DNA of 64,000 nucleotides, from contig OZ252261.1 of assembly GCA_965249955.1 (NCBI GenBank), positions 1,674,001 through 1,738,000 on the forward strand, in the 5' to 3' direction. This stretch comes from SB11 sp965249955. Lineage in GTDB: Bacteria > Bacteroidota > Bacteroidia > UBA8524. Below the pieces are notes generated by a model. That model saw only the letters and a list, made by a program, of their open reading frames with translations. It did not search any database and had not been told where the DNA came from. The translations under genes and the position numbers were made by a program. Below are positions 16,549 through 27,400 of this stretch, piece after piece; the stretch's first letter is position 1; each line of letters starts with the position of its first letter.

Positions 16549-19500
16549 ATGAAAAAAAGTATTTTCACACTCCTTTCTCTATGTGTGTTCGTGTCGGTGC
16601 ACGCTCAAATAGAACTAATAAAACAGCCCCCCAAAACCATTAGCGGTCAAGGAAAGATATATGCACTAATAATTGGCATATCAGACTACGAAAATATTTC
16701 AGACCTAAATTATGCCGACGACGATGCTACCGATTTTTACAATTACTTGGTAAAAGAATCCAACTTAGGGGTAGACTCAAACAACATTAAGCTATTAATT
16801 AATAAAAAAGCAACATCGGCCAATGTGGGCAAAGAGCTTTTGAAGCTGAAAAACCGCATGGAAGAAGGCAGCACCTTTTTTGTATACTTTGCCGGGCATG
16901 GCGATGCCAACGGCGAAGCACAAGCCTTTCTTTTAGCATCAGATCTCCCAAAAATAGAAGACCCCAGTTTATATGCCTTTAACGGCGGGGTGATACACGT
17001 TTATTTTCTTAAAGATGAAATAAGAAAGATTATAGCCGAGAAAAAGGCCAACGTTATTTTAGTTACCGATGCCTGTCGTACCAACGAGTTGGCGGGAAGC
17101 AGCGAGGGAGCTAAAATGTACACCAATAAAATAATGGAAAGTAACAGCGGCGAGATACAGTTTATTAGCTGTGCCGCCGATGAAAAATCAGAAGAGAGTA
17201 AAAACTTTGGGCAGGGCAGGGGTATATTTTCGTTTTTCTTTACCAACGGATTGCGCGGATTGGCCGATACCCGTCCGCAAGACGGAAAAGTAACCGTACG
17301 CGAATTGTTTGATTATGTGCAACGCAGTGTAGAAGATGCAACCGCCGTTACAGATGAAGATATAATATCGGCAACAGGAAAAACATACCGTCAAAGTCCA
17401 CAATATTGCTGCACCGAAAAGCAAAATACCACACTGGTTTTGGTAGATGAAAAAGTGAAGCAACTGGCCATTTCTAAAATGGCAACGGCAGAACATGAAA
17501 TTAGGTTGGCATCAAACGGAAAAAGAGCCGCCAACAAAAGTTACGAAGGCAGCGATACGTTGCTAAACAATTATTATCAAAAGTTTTACGCAGCAATAGA
17601 AAATCAACAATTGATAACTCCTGTGGGTCAATCAGCATGGGATTATTATAGCGACATTAAAAAACGGGCAAAAAAAACCGACCCCGCCGTTTTTGATGCA
17701 ACCGAAGACATAAAAGCGGCCTTGCTAAACGACGCACAAAACACCATTAATGCCTTTTACAGCTATACCGATAAATGGGGCACAAGTGCCAAAACAAAAC
17801 GTCAATTTTACGACGAAGGTGTAGAAAAGCTAAGAAAAGCCCGCAGCCTTATGGGTGAAACCGACCCGCTATCGCCCATAGTAAAACTTACCCGCCAGTG
17901 CATGGAAGTAGCGGGTATATACGCCTCGACACAACCTGAGGACTGGAAAAGAGGAATAAAAATAATGGACTCGGCCATTGCCTTGTTTCCCACCAACCCA
18001 TTGCCATTATATCTAAAAGGAAAACTGTATTACAACCTTACTCAATACGAAGAGGCGTTGGTATACCTTCACAAAAGTCAAGCAATAGCACCACGTTGGA
18101 GTATGCCCACCATAGGAATATCAGAAGTGTATTACGAGCAAGGGGAATACGATAGTGTAGAAAGAATATTACTAAACTTGGCTGAAAAACAACAAATAGC
18201 TTTAGTGTATTTTAAACTGGGGTATTTTTATGGTGAGATAAGAGATAACGCCTACGATGCCATAAAATACAGCAAACTAGCACACCAACTAGCACCTGAA
18301 AAAACCAATATAATAAACAATATTGGTGCGTATTACGAAAAGCTAAGCGAGTACGATTCGGCCATGTATTACTACAATAAAGCCATAGCTGTTGATAGCA
18401 ACAACGCCTTTACCCTACGCAATATTGGCAAATACCACATGGATAATGGCAGCTTTACCACCGCCGAAAAAATATTGAAACAAGCCATAGCAGTTGATAG
18501 TACAGAACAAACAGCGTACTATAATTTAGCCGAAATAAATTACAACAGAAGCAACAAAAGCCAATACAATTTGGGCGCAAGGCTTAAATTTTGGAAAGAA
18601 GCCGTTTATTATTTTGAAAAAGCAATACAGTTTCAGCCCCTAAACAAATTTAACTATTACTCAAAAGCTAGAGCAGAAGCGGATGTTGACCTTTCTCTTT
18701 CGGCAATAACTCTGAAAAGAATATTAAACTTTTCTAAACCCGACGGCGATTATTACAATGAGTGTGGGCTGATATACCTACACGGGCAAGACACCGCGCA
18801 AGCGCTGAAAATATTTCACCAAGGTATACAAGCCGACAGCAACTATTATTACACATGGTACAATATAGGAACGATTTACTACGACCATCGCCAGTGGGAC
18901 AGCGCGCTTAAATATTATACACAAGCAAAAAATGTAGATGCAAGCATAAACTACTTAAGCTACAAAATTGAAACCGCTCAAGAAAATATAGATAGGCTGT
19001 ATAGGGAAAAATTGGAAGAGGAACGCAAACTAAAGTTGTTGCAACTGTACGAAACAGATGATGATGCGCTACTGTTATTGGCAGAAATGTATTTTGAAAA
19101 CTGGCAGTACGATAGCGCGCAAATATTTTATAAAAAGGCACTAGATGCCAACCCTGATAGAGACGAGGATATATACCTAAACTATTTTAGTTGTGTTAAA
19201 AACCAATGGGCACAAGACTATACCGACCCTTTGGAAAAAATGGGCAATGCCGCCATTAACAAACCAAGCGGAATACTGGGGCAGCAATACATAAACAAAG
19301 TAAAAGACTATGGCGACACCAATTATTTGCCCATAGTTATTAAAATATACAACCGAGTACAAGAAGCAACACCACAATACAGTGGTTTAGGAGAAATGGC
19401 TTTTGACATTGCCATAATACAGGCACAAGCGTATGATGCAGAACAAACGCTGGATTGGATAGAAAAAGCACTTGAAAGAAACTACACCGCATACTATGTG

Positions 19501-19617
19501 GAAAGCAATTACAGCTTTGAGTTTTTGTACGAAAACAAACGGTTTAAAAAATTGGTGAAGAAGTACACCAAAAAACAAAAAGACCTTAATACTGAAGAAG
19601 ACATCAATTGGCGGTAA
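16549..19617 (+). CDS. Secreted caspase-like protein with long TPR array
   Basis: The ATG at 16549 is preferred over an upstream in-frame start at 16519 because it begins a signal peptide (MKKSIFTLLSLCVFVSVHAQ); the product is 1022 residues. A caspase-like domain spans about residues 35-280, with catalytic candidates H117 (YFAGHGD) and C176 (VTDACRTNE). After a helical linker, at least eight tetratricopeptide repeats run from about 470 to 900 (for example ALVYLHKSQAIAPRW, AMYYYNKAIAVDSNN). TPRs bind partner proteins, so this could be a scaffolded protease. Neighbouring genes encode another caspase, CHASE2 and FecR-like proteins. The rRNA methyltransferase gene follows after 9 bp. Confidence 0.85.
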   Translation: MKKSIFTLLSLCVFVSVHAQIELIKQPPKTISGQGKIYALIIGISDYENISDLNYADDDATDFYNYLVKESNLGVDSNNIKLLINKKATSANVGKELLKLKNRMEEGSTFFVYFAGHGDANGEAQAFLLASDLPKIEDPSLYAFNGGVIHVYFLKDEIRKIIAEKKANVILVTDACRTNELAGSSEGAKMYTNKIMESNSGEIQFISCAADEKSEESKNFGQGRGIFSFFFTNGLRGLADTRPQDGKVTVRELFDYVQRSVEDATAVTDEDIISATGKTYRQSPQYCCTEKQNTTLVLVDEKVKQLAISKMATAEHEIRLASNGKRAANKSYEGSDTLLNNYYQKFYAAIENQQLITPVGQSAWDYYSDIKKRAKKTDPAVFDATEDIKAALLNDAQNTINAFYSYTDKWGTSAKTKRQFYDEGVEKLRKARSLMGETDPLSPIVKLTRQCMEVAGIYASTQPEDWKRGIKIMDSAIALFPTNPLPLYLKGKLYYNLTQYEEALVYLHKSQAIAPRWSMPTIGISEVYYEQGEYDSVERILLNLAEKQQIALVYFKLGYFYGEIRDNAYDAIKYSKLAHQLAPEKTNIINNIGAYYEKLSEYDSAMYYYNKAIAVDSNNAFTLRNIGKYHMDNGSFTTAEKILKQAIAVDSTEQTAYYNLAEINYNRSNKSQYNLGARLKFWKEAVYYFEKAIQFQPLNKFNYYSKARAEADVDLSLSAITLKRILNFSKPDGDYYNECGLIYLHGQDTAQALKIFHQGIQADSNYYYTWYNIGTIYYDHRQWDSALKYYTQAKNVDASINYLSYKIETAQENIDRLYREKLEEERKLKLLQLYETDDDALLLLAEMYFENWQYDSAQIFYKKALDANPDRDEDIYLNYFSCVKNQWAQDYTDPLEKMGNAAINKPSGILGQQYINKVKDYGDTNYLPIVIKIYNRVQEATPQYSGLGEMAFDIAIIQAQAYDAEQTLDWIEKALERNYTAYYVESNYSFEFLYENKRFKKLVKKYTKKQKDLNTEEDINWR

Positions 19618-19626
19618 ATTAGCGGC

Positions 19627-20997
19627 ATGATAAAACAACTGCCCGTTGAGTTTGCAACACGAATGCAACAACAGTTGCAAGCCCAATATGGCAACTATGT
19701 CGATGCCATTAGTTTGCCGCCACCAATATCGGTGCGGGTAAACCCAAAAAAAATCACAAGCCTCTTACCGCTTGAGGGCGTGGCGTGGTGTGCCAATGGG
19801 TACTATTTACCTGCCCGCCCCGTTTTCACTTTCGATCCTCTTTTTCAGGCAGGCGCATACTACGTGCAAGAAGCAGGCAGTATGTTTATTGGCTGGGCTA
19901 TGCAGCACTTGAGCTTTGAAAACCAAGACTTAAAAGTGTTGGATTTGTGTGCCGCCCCAGGCGGAAAAAGCACACAGCTACTTAGCGCAATTAGCCCGCA
20001 AAGTCTTTTAGTTGCCAACGAGGTAATAAAAACCCGTGTAGGAGTTTTAAAAGAAAACATTGAAAAATGGGGCTATCCCAACGCAGTAGTAACCCACAAC
20101 GACCCTAAAGATTTTGAAGCCCTAGAAGGCTTTTTTGATATAGTAGTGGTGGATGCGCCGTGCAGTGGCGAAGGGCTTTTTCGTAAAGACCCCAACGCCA
20201 TAAAAGAGTGGAGCGAAAACAACGTGCAGCTATGCAGCCAACGCCAGCAGCGCATATTGGTTTCAGCTCAAAAAACACTAAAAAGGGGAGGCTATATGCT
20301 ATACAGCACCTGCACCCACGCCCCGCAAGAAAACGAAGAAAATGTGCGCTGGATAATAGAAAACTTTGGGTTTGAAGAAGTAAGAATACCCCTTCCACAA
20401 AACAGCGGAATAGAAGAAAGCGAATTTGGATACAGGTTCTATCCCCACAAAACAAAAGCAGAGGGCTTTTATTGTGCCATACTGCGAAAAACAGAAGGAA
20501 ACGACACAACAGCCCTTCGAGCAAGAAAAAACGCGTACAATCAAGAAAAAAAGGCCTCAAACCAACTATTGCCTTTTTTCGACGCAGAATATGATTTGGT
20601 GGCCTACCAAAAACAAGAAAGTCTGTATGTTTTGCCTTACAAACATTTTGAGCCGCTTAACATATTGGCCGAAAAGCTACGTATTGTGAGTGTGGGTACT
20701 GAAACAGGCGCGTTTATAAAAGAAGACCTGATACCTGCACAAGGGCTTGCCCATAGCATTGCCCTAAAAAGCGGAATGTTTGAGCCGTTGGAATTAGACC
20801 CACACGAGGCATTGCGATTTTTACGCAAAGACCCTATAACAGACCCTAGCGGAGTAACAGGCTGGAAAATGGCGACCTATAAAGGACAAGGCTTAGGCTT
20901 TCTTAAAAATCTTGGTAATCGCACCAATAACTATTTCCCCAAAGAGCGACGCATACTAAAGCAACCCAACCTAGACGAGCTTTTTTGTTTGATGTAG
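19627..20997 (+). CDS. rRNA (cytosine-C5) methyltransferase, RsmF/NOL1-NOP2-Sun family
   Basis: This 456-residue protein is an m5C RNA methyltransferase. The SAM-binding motif LDLCAAPGGKST lies near residues 105-116. The two catalytic Cys motifs, VDAPCSGEGLFRKD and YSTCTHAPQENEENV, are both present. GLFRKD is characteristic of the RsmF (YebU) branch, and the C-terminal ~130 residues resemble its PUA-like RNA-binding domain. The likely target is 16S rRNA. It starts 9 bp after the caspase-TPR gene and may be transcribed with it, although the functional link is doubtful. A long inverted repeat overlaps its stop codon. Confidence 0.9.
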   Translation: MIKQLPVEFATRMQQQLQAQYGNYVDAISLPPPISVRVNPKKITSLLPLEGVAWCANGYYLPARPVFTFDPLFQAGAYYVQEAGSMFIGWAMQHLSFENQDLKVLDLCAAPGGKSTQLLSAISPQSLLVANEVIKTRVGVLKENIEKWGYPNAVVTHNDPKDFEALEGFFDIVVVDAPCSGEGLFRKDPNAIKEWSENNVQLCSQRQQRILVSAQKTLKRGGYMLYSTCTHAPQENEENVRWIIENFGFEEVRIPLPQNSGIEESEFGYRFYPHKTKAEGFYCAILRKTEGNDTTALRARKNAYNQEKKASNQLLPFFDAEYDLVAYQKQESLYVLPYKHFEPLNILAEKLRIVSVGTETGAFIKEDLIPAQGLAHSIALKSGMFEPLELDPHEALRFLRKDPITDPSGVTGWKMATYKGQGLGFLKNLGNRTNNYFPKERRILKQPNLDELFCLM

Positions 20998-21047
20998 CGT
21001 TTTCTTGATTTGACAAACTTTTAAAGTTTGTCAAATCAAGAAAACGC
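20997..21047. terminator. Very long perfect inverted repeat, probable bidirectional terminator
   Basis: Two perfectly complementary 25-nt arms (20997-21021 and 21023-21047) are separated by one base. The centre is ACTTTTAAAGT, and the left arm starts at the last base of the methyltransferase stop codon. It lies between convergent genes. No T-run follows on either side, so it may act as a processing or dispersed repeat element and not as a classic intrinsic terminator. Confidence 0.6.
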
Positions 21048-21113
21048 GGTAAATAAAAACCCCCACCCTAAAAGAAAAAAGGGCAGGGGAACAAAACAAA
21101 ACATGAAAAAAAG

Positions 21114-24100
21114 CTAGGGCAAAAACACCTTGGTATTGTTGGCTATTGCATCGCCATATATTTTAACAATATAGTAGCCGCTTGCTGCGTGGGCAGGGCT
21201 AAAGCTATATATCGGGGTTTTACTAAAATCAACCGTAACAGCAGGAGTAATTAAACGCCCCATCATATCGTACACCTCAACAGTGCAAGGGGTTTTTATA
21301 GTGCCTGACGACAAGGTGATGGTATTGCCTTCACTTCCTACAAAAACACTCTCTTTGGTTGTTTCTTTTACACCCGTAGTGCTTGATTTTTTACGATACG
21401 TAAGCAAAAAGCGGTCTTGGGTAATACCCCTTTTGTGGTCAAAAGTATAAGATCCGGCATTTAATAAATGAGAATTCCCTGTCCACAAGTCTTCAAGCAC
21501 CACCTCAACATCAGCAGGAATATTCTCCATAGTAAACGAAAAAGTAAATGTTCCTTCAGCATAGCAAGTAAATCCTACGGGGATAGCATCGCCATCAACA
21601 GGTATATTTTCTAAAAGGTTAAAGGCAATTTTTTGGCCGTCTAATTTTGTATAGATAGAAGGCACATTTCCACCATTAATCCATTTGCGACCGTCATTTA
21701 TTTCGTAATCGTTTTTTGCGCCGTCTTGGGTATAAATGTATGTCTCATCACTTTCACCCGAAACAGAAGTAACTTTTAAGGCTACGTAGTTATCTAAGCC
21801 GTTTTTATCCATGTAATTACCTACAGTAGTGCTACGATTAGCGGTAGGGAAGGTAAGCGTTGCATTATTAGATGCTACCTCAACAAAAAAGGCATGAAAA
21901 GGAGGGATAATACCACCTGCAAGTGTGCCCACCGAGCCGTTCCAACTTTGTGCAGTATTACCATCGTACACATAAATGGTGTTGCCTTGTAGGTTGGTAA
22001 CAGTAGTGCTGTGGTTATATCCGCTAGGCCATGCGTTACGTATTAGGTGAAAACCTGTAGTATCAGTAATAGAGCCTGTGCGGGTTAGTGCAGGGGTAGT
22101 ATAATCGGTATTACTATACGTTCCGCTTATATCAAGTGTTGCAGGCAGTTGTTCAGAAAAAACATAAATAGAGTAACCCCTGTCGTTCATGCTTTCAGTG
22201 GTATCAGCACCCGCTCTCCAAGCACCTGCGTTACTAGCTCCTGCCTGACTTTCATCTAAATACCAAACATTGGTATAGCTAGAGTTGGGTGTACCAAAAT
22301 TTAAAGTAAGGTCATCATTAATATCAGCCAATGTAGAGCTTGCAAAGGGCGAGCATATTTGCCTCCATTTTCCTGTTGCCGTATCAATATAAAACTCTGA
22401 TGTAATAGTGCCCGTAATAGAACCACTGCCGGTGCCGGCTATTTGTCCGTATGTGGCGGCAGCAGGGGCTTTTAACTGTAAAAACCCTGAGCCTGTTGAG
22501 GCAATAGTGCCACTAGTGTGTGTTACTACTCCCTGCACCTGCAGCGCATTACCCAGTGTTATAGTTGCTCCGCCTGTGCGGTTTACCGTAAAGTTGTTTA
22601 GGCGATTACTAGAGCCGACAGACGACTGATTCATAAAAATATTTGCACCCAAAGCACCGCTACCTGTAATGCTAAGGTTTGATGTTGATGAACCACTAAT
22701 AAAGCCACCTGTTCTTGAAACAGTTCCATTAAGAGTTAGTGTGTTTCCATTAATTTCCAGTGTACCAGTGGTTTGGGTAAACGCACCATTAATGGTTAAA
22801 TCAGAGCCTAAAGTGGCAGATCCTGTGGTGCGGTTTAAAGTAAGGTTGTTGAGTGTTCGTGCACCCGAAGTAAAGTTTATAGTACCCAAAGCGCCCGAAC
22901 CTCCAATATTAAGATTACTGCTGCTACTTCCGGTTATTGTTCCCGCCCCTGAAATGGTGCTGTTTAGCGTTACAGTATTTGCACCAATAGTAAACGGTAC
23001 ACTAGCACTAATGCTAAGAGGTTGGTTTATGGTTAAATCTGTATTTGCGCCTAATGAAACACCTGCGGTATTGCTAAAAGTAAGGTAATCAAAAGTTTCG
23101 GTACCGCCGCCACTAATGGTAATTGTTTGAGCCGATGAACCATTAAAGTTTACCAAGCGGGTTAAGGGGTTAAAGGTTGTTCCTGCATTAGAGCGCGTCC
23201 AGTTTCCTGTAATACTCATATCACCACCTGCCGCATTAGAAAGCTCAAACGTTCCCCCGGTTTGTGTAAAATTTCCAGATACAACCATTGTTTGGCTGGT
23301 TTCATCCATGTCTAAACGTCCGCCTGATACGGTAACATTTCCCGCAGAAGTGGTTCCAAAAGAGTTACTGCTTGGGCTACCAAAATATATGCTGCCGTTG
23401 TTAACGGTTAGTGTTCCGGCAATAGTCCAGTTACCGCCGGTGTTTCCACGCGAAATTTGCTGGCCGGTAGAGTTCATCGTAAAATCGTATACAGATATAG
23501 CTCCAAACGAATTGTTGTTGCTTGATGAATTGAAAACGTAGCTATTGCGCGAAAAGGGTTTAACAGTATTTACATCGTTGGTTGTAGTGCCTGTATTGTT
23601 TACTATATAATACCTTTCGTAACGTATACCGGTTGTACCTATTATACCTGCCACGTTTTCAGTGGGAACGGGCGAAAAATAATTACCGCCACCATTATTA
23701 TCGGTAATATAGCCGCACCAAGCAAACGAAGAAGGGCGACCTGCTCCTGTTAAATCTGACCAAGGAATAGCGACTTCAAAATCACTTCCTGAGTTTGAAA
23801 AACTCCAGCCTGTGCGCGATGTGGCATTGATGCCTCCACCAAAAGAACCCGCCGTTTCTTGATTTAGTTGACGATAACCTGTTTCTAATGCCACGAAAGC
23901 ATCGGCGCGAAAAGGAAGGGGGCTTAATTGAGTGTTGCTATAACTTACACCGGTAAGAGTTCCGTTGGTTGATGAGCCTCCGTTTATAGGGGTAATTGGG
24001 TCAACATCAAAATACATTAGCACACGGTTGCCGCTACCTGCACCACTAACAAACACAAACAGAGCGGTATCGTTCCAAGTCATATACCATGTTCGGCTAT

Positions 24101-24248
24101 TACTAAGCTGTTGGTTTTGTCCGTCGGTATGTGTGCCGTATTCATTTGTTCCTAACGAGCCGTTAATGGTAGGCGCTGTTCCTATCCATTGCGAAAACAT
24201 TAAAAAGGGTAAACATAAAACAAACGAGACAAGTAGTGTTTTTTTCAT
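21114..24248 (-). CDS. T9SS-secreted protein with repeated beta-rich modules
   Basis: This 1044-residue protein has a signal peptide (MKKTLLVSFVLCLPFLMFSQ). Residues about 22-200 look like a CBM9/DOMON-type beta-sandwich (TWYMTWNDTALFVFVSG, FEVAIPWSDL). From about 260 to 620 a series of ~40-residue Gly/Ser/Thr-rich units (GTLTVNNGSIYFGSP, LTINGAFTQTTGTLEING) suggests a beta-helix. The last ~80 residues form a T9SS type A sorting domain (VEVYDMMGRLI, ASGYYIVKIYGD). It is therefore expected to cross the outer membrane and be surface-attached or released. The ligand or substrate is unknown. Confidence 0.8.
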   Translation of the reverse strand: MKKTLLVSFVLCLPFLMFSQWIGTAPTINGSLGTNEYGTHTDGQNQQLSNSRTWYMTWNDTALFVFVSGAGSGNRVLMYFDVDPITPINGGSSTNGTLTGVSYSNTQLSPLPFRADAFVALETGYRQLNQETAGSFGGGINATSRTGWSFSNSGSDFEVAIPWSDLTGAGRPSSFAWCGYITDNNGGGNYFSPVPTENVAGIIGTTGIRYERYYIVNNTGTTTNDVNTVKPFSRNSYVFNSSSNNNSFGAISVYDFTMNSTGQQISRGNTGGNWTIAGTLTVNNGSIYFGSPSSNSFGTTSAGNVTVSGGRLDMDETSQTMVVSGNFTQTGGTFELSNAAGGDMSITGNWTRSNAGTTFNPLTRLVNFNGSSAQTITISGGGTETFDYLTFSNTAGVSLGANTDLTINQPLSISASVPFTIGANTVTLNSTISGAGTITGSSSSNLNIGGSGALGTINFTSGARTLNNLTLNRTTGSATLGSDLTINGAFTQTTGTLEINGNTLTLNGTVSRTGGFISGSSTSNLSITGSGALGANIFMNQSSVGSSNRLNNFTVNRTGGATITLGNALQVQGVVTHTSGTIASTGSGFLQLKAPAAATYGQIAGTGSGSITGTITSEFYIDTATGKWRQICSPFASSTLADINDDLTLNFGTPNSSYTNVWYLDESQAGASNAGAWRAGADTTESMNDRGYSIYVFSEQLPATLDISGTYSNTDYTTPALTRTGSITDTTGFHLIRNAWPSGYNHSTTVTNLQGNTIYVYDGNTAQSWNGSVGTLAGGIIPPFHAFFVEVASNNATLTFPTANRSTTVGNYMDKNGLDNYVALKVTSVSGESDETYIYTQDGAKNDYEINDGRKWINGGNVPSIYTKLDGQKIAFNLLENIPVDGDAIPVGFTCYAEGTFTFSFTMENIPADVEVVLEDLWTGNSHLLNAGSYTFDHKRGITQDRFLLTYRKKSSTTGVKETTKESVFVGSEGNTITLSSGTIKTPCTVEVYDMMGRLITPAVTVDFSKTPIYSFSPAHAASGYYIVKIYGDAIANNTKVFLP

Positions 24249-24403
24249 ATTCCTAAGTCAACATAAGTGTAAACAATACACTAAATTATATTAACTGTTT
24301 GTTAAAATCAAAGCTCAACAAAAAAAATTAACATTAAGAAAGTAGAAAACTTGAAAAAAACGAGACAAAGCACGCGCAAACAGCTGATAAACAGCAAAAT
24401 AAA

Positions 24404-24426
24404 AAAAGCCCCATAACGGGGCTTTT
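24404..24426 (-). terminator. Intrinsic terminator of the choice-of-anchor I gene
   Basis: The arms AAAAGCCCC and GGGGCTTTT enclose a 5-nt loop. Read on the minus strand, the stem is followed by a run of T residues (plus-strand A-run before 24404), as expected for an intrinsic terminator about 30 bp after the stop codon of the minus-strand gene at 24458. Confidence 0.9.
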
Positions 24427-24457
24427 CGGTATAAAAAACTGTAAGTGAGGTTTTTAA

Positions 24458-27400
24458 TTATTGTACTACTATGCGTGCTGTTTGCCCCACTTTGGTAGTA
24501 AGCATATAAACACCTTTTTGTAGGGTAGAGATATCTATGGTTTTGGCATCAGTGAAACTAACAATTGCTTTACCGTTAATATCAGTAATAACACCACTGC
24601 TTGCTTGGCTAAGGTTTATAAGGCCATTGGTTGCAGGGTTTGGGTATATTTTAAGAGCAGAGGTTCCGTTAAGCTCATCAATTCCGTTTGGCCCTGCGGG
24701 AGGGTTAACGTTTTCAATAGTAACAACAAGCGTTTTTGCACCGCCTAAAATAAGGTTTTTACTTACTGAACGAATGGTGAATGTTACGGTTTCATCGCTT
24801 TCTGTAAGTGTGTCGGCAACAACAGCCATAGTTAGGTTCACCTTTTCTGCTCCTTTAACAACGTTTAGCACTATCGAGTCGCCAACAGGGTTTTGGCCAA
24901 GCACATAGTCTTTGTTTGCGCCATATTCAGCACCTGCGCCGTTGGTAACGTCAACCACTATTTGCCCGTCGTAGTTTGCTTTTGGGTTTAACTCAATACT
25001 TAGTACACGCGATCCGCTATTTTCTTTAACGGAAAGTGCACCACCTGCAAAATTTACAGTTGATTTTGGCGCGAAATAGCTGTCTACTTCAAAAACAGAA
25101 AGCGTTGCGCTAACCTCGTTAGCTACTATTACATAGCGTTTTCCGTTACCGCTTTCGTTCTCGTTAATGTATATAATACCTTCAGGACCCAAGTCGCCTG
25201 TTTCAGCCGTTGTGCTACGGTTGTTTACATAACCTACAAACACCGGGTTGGCAGGGTTGCTAATGTTATAAGTCATAACTCCACCAATACGCTCAAGACC
25301 AATAAAGGCATACGTGCTATCGTTTATCACAGCCGTAACTACGCCTTCGGGTTCAGGGCCTTTGTTGTCGCTACGGTTTTTTAAAGAAAGATCGCTGTTG
25401 CTGGCATTAAAAATTGAGCTCCATTTTGGATCGTCTTTTAGTATGCGTTCAAAATCGTCTTTGCTATCGTATACCAAAGCTCCCGTATTGGCATTCCAAA
25501 TAGAGAAAGAACGTCCGCCAAGCACATAAATTTCATCAATATCACCATCGTTATCGGTATCGCCAAGGGTATTAACCGCCGTCATACGGCCAAGGTTATA
25601 ATCTTCTTTCAAAATATCAGCAAAAGGAAAAGCTGTTGCATCTAAATTTAGGTCTTTTACACGTTCTTCTTCTTCTATGGCATCGTACTCACGAGCGTCG
25701 CCTTCGTTAGCTGTAATAACATACGTAACTCCGCCAACAGTAAACCCATCCATACCATCGGGTTGGTACATTCCTTTTATTGGCCAGTTAGCTAGTAAAA
25801 TTTCTCCGTTTTTATCTGATACATCAAGTGCATTATCTACCAGGCTGTGATCTTTATAACCAATAGGGGCTATAGCAGTAACAACACCGTTATCAATGTT
25901 TACAACAGCAAGAGCGTTGTTTTCTTGGCAAGCAACATAAGCTGTTTTAGAATCATCAGAAATTACAATGTATTCAGGCTCTAAATCTTGTGCTAGTGTT
26001 GAACCCGGGCCATAAACACGCACACCCGCCGCTTTTAAAAGGGCTTCTTGCGCGTTAAATGATGTAAACGTAGCTGTTTTTACATTGGCTTGGGTAATAT
26101 TGGCCACACCGCCACTAATATCAACAATAGTAACAGAACCTTCAGGATCAACAGAATAGGTTGTTTCCGGTTCACCTTCATTAGCACAAAGCACTTTTTT
26201 ACCGTCGGGGGTAAATGTTATCATATCAGGCAATGCACCCGCAGTAACTTCACTAATAATAGTGCCGTCAGTATCCATAAATACTATTTTACCGTTTTGG
26301 GTTTTATCTGTTCCGTTTTCAATTGCCATGGCAATTATTCCGTTGTGTGTGGCAATGCTATTAATACCACCATAGCTATTAATATCAATGCTTTTTACTT
26401 TGCTTAGAGATGTTGGGTTGGCAAAGCTTACAATATCAACTGAGTTTGCCACTGAGTTGGCAATAAACAAACGTTTTGATGCTTCATCGTAAGCAACAAT
26501 TTCGGCAGAGTTACTGCTAGGGTCGCCGGTAGTGTAACCGCCAACATATTTTAGCGACAAGTTGTTAGCTGCTTTTGGGGCTTTTTTGTCGTCGTCTTTA
26601 ATATAAGCAGTAACAACATCGTTTCCGCTTATATCGGCGTTTACAGCATTAGATAAGCGAATAGAGAAATACTCATCGGCTTCGGCGGCATTGTCTTGGG
26701 TAGTAGCAATGGTAAAAGTTTGTTTTCCGTTAGTATTGGCAGGAATAACAAGTGTACCTAGGTTCCCTGTGTTATAATCAGAAGAACTAGCCGTTCCAAA
26801 ACCACTAATTGTATTTAAATCAAAAGAAATAGGGCTGGCGTTTGCATTCACAACATCAATGGTAAGCATAATGTCTCCCCCCTCAATAGCTGAAGTAAAA
26901 TTAGCATCAAAAGAGATGTTGGGTGTAGGGGCTATAGTTGTTATTTCAATATCATCAACAGCAGCATAGTCGCTACCGCCATTTTGCACAAAAAGGAAAC
27001 GAATACGAACGTATTGAGCGTTTACAGGGGCAGAAATGTTTTCGGTAGTCCAGGTGTTAGTGTTTTTATCCAAAGCTACATAGTTGCTCCATGTTGTTCC
27101 GTTATCGTACTCAATATAATAACCTAATGAATCTGGCCCGTCGTATCCAATGGTATAGTATTTAAACGCAATATTTACGTTGCTTAAGGCACTAATGTTT
27201 ACCGCGTCAAAATCAAGAGTGTGGGGTTGAGTTCCTCCGCTACCCGGGTTTTCTAAATCTTGTGCTCCCCAAAACGAACTGCCGGTTGAGGCAGAGATTG
27301 ACGATAACGAGGTGCTTATTTCCCAAATATCAGATCCTCCGGCTTCATTATAGCTAGAAGGTGTAGGAGTATAATTCCAGTTATCGGCCATTGTTCCTTC

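Noticed and set aside
20105..20560. 151-codon minus-strand ORF opposite the RsmF-type gene
   Set aside because: Cys/Phe/Leu-rich composition and exact overlap with a conserved methyltransferase show it to be an antisense shadow.
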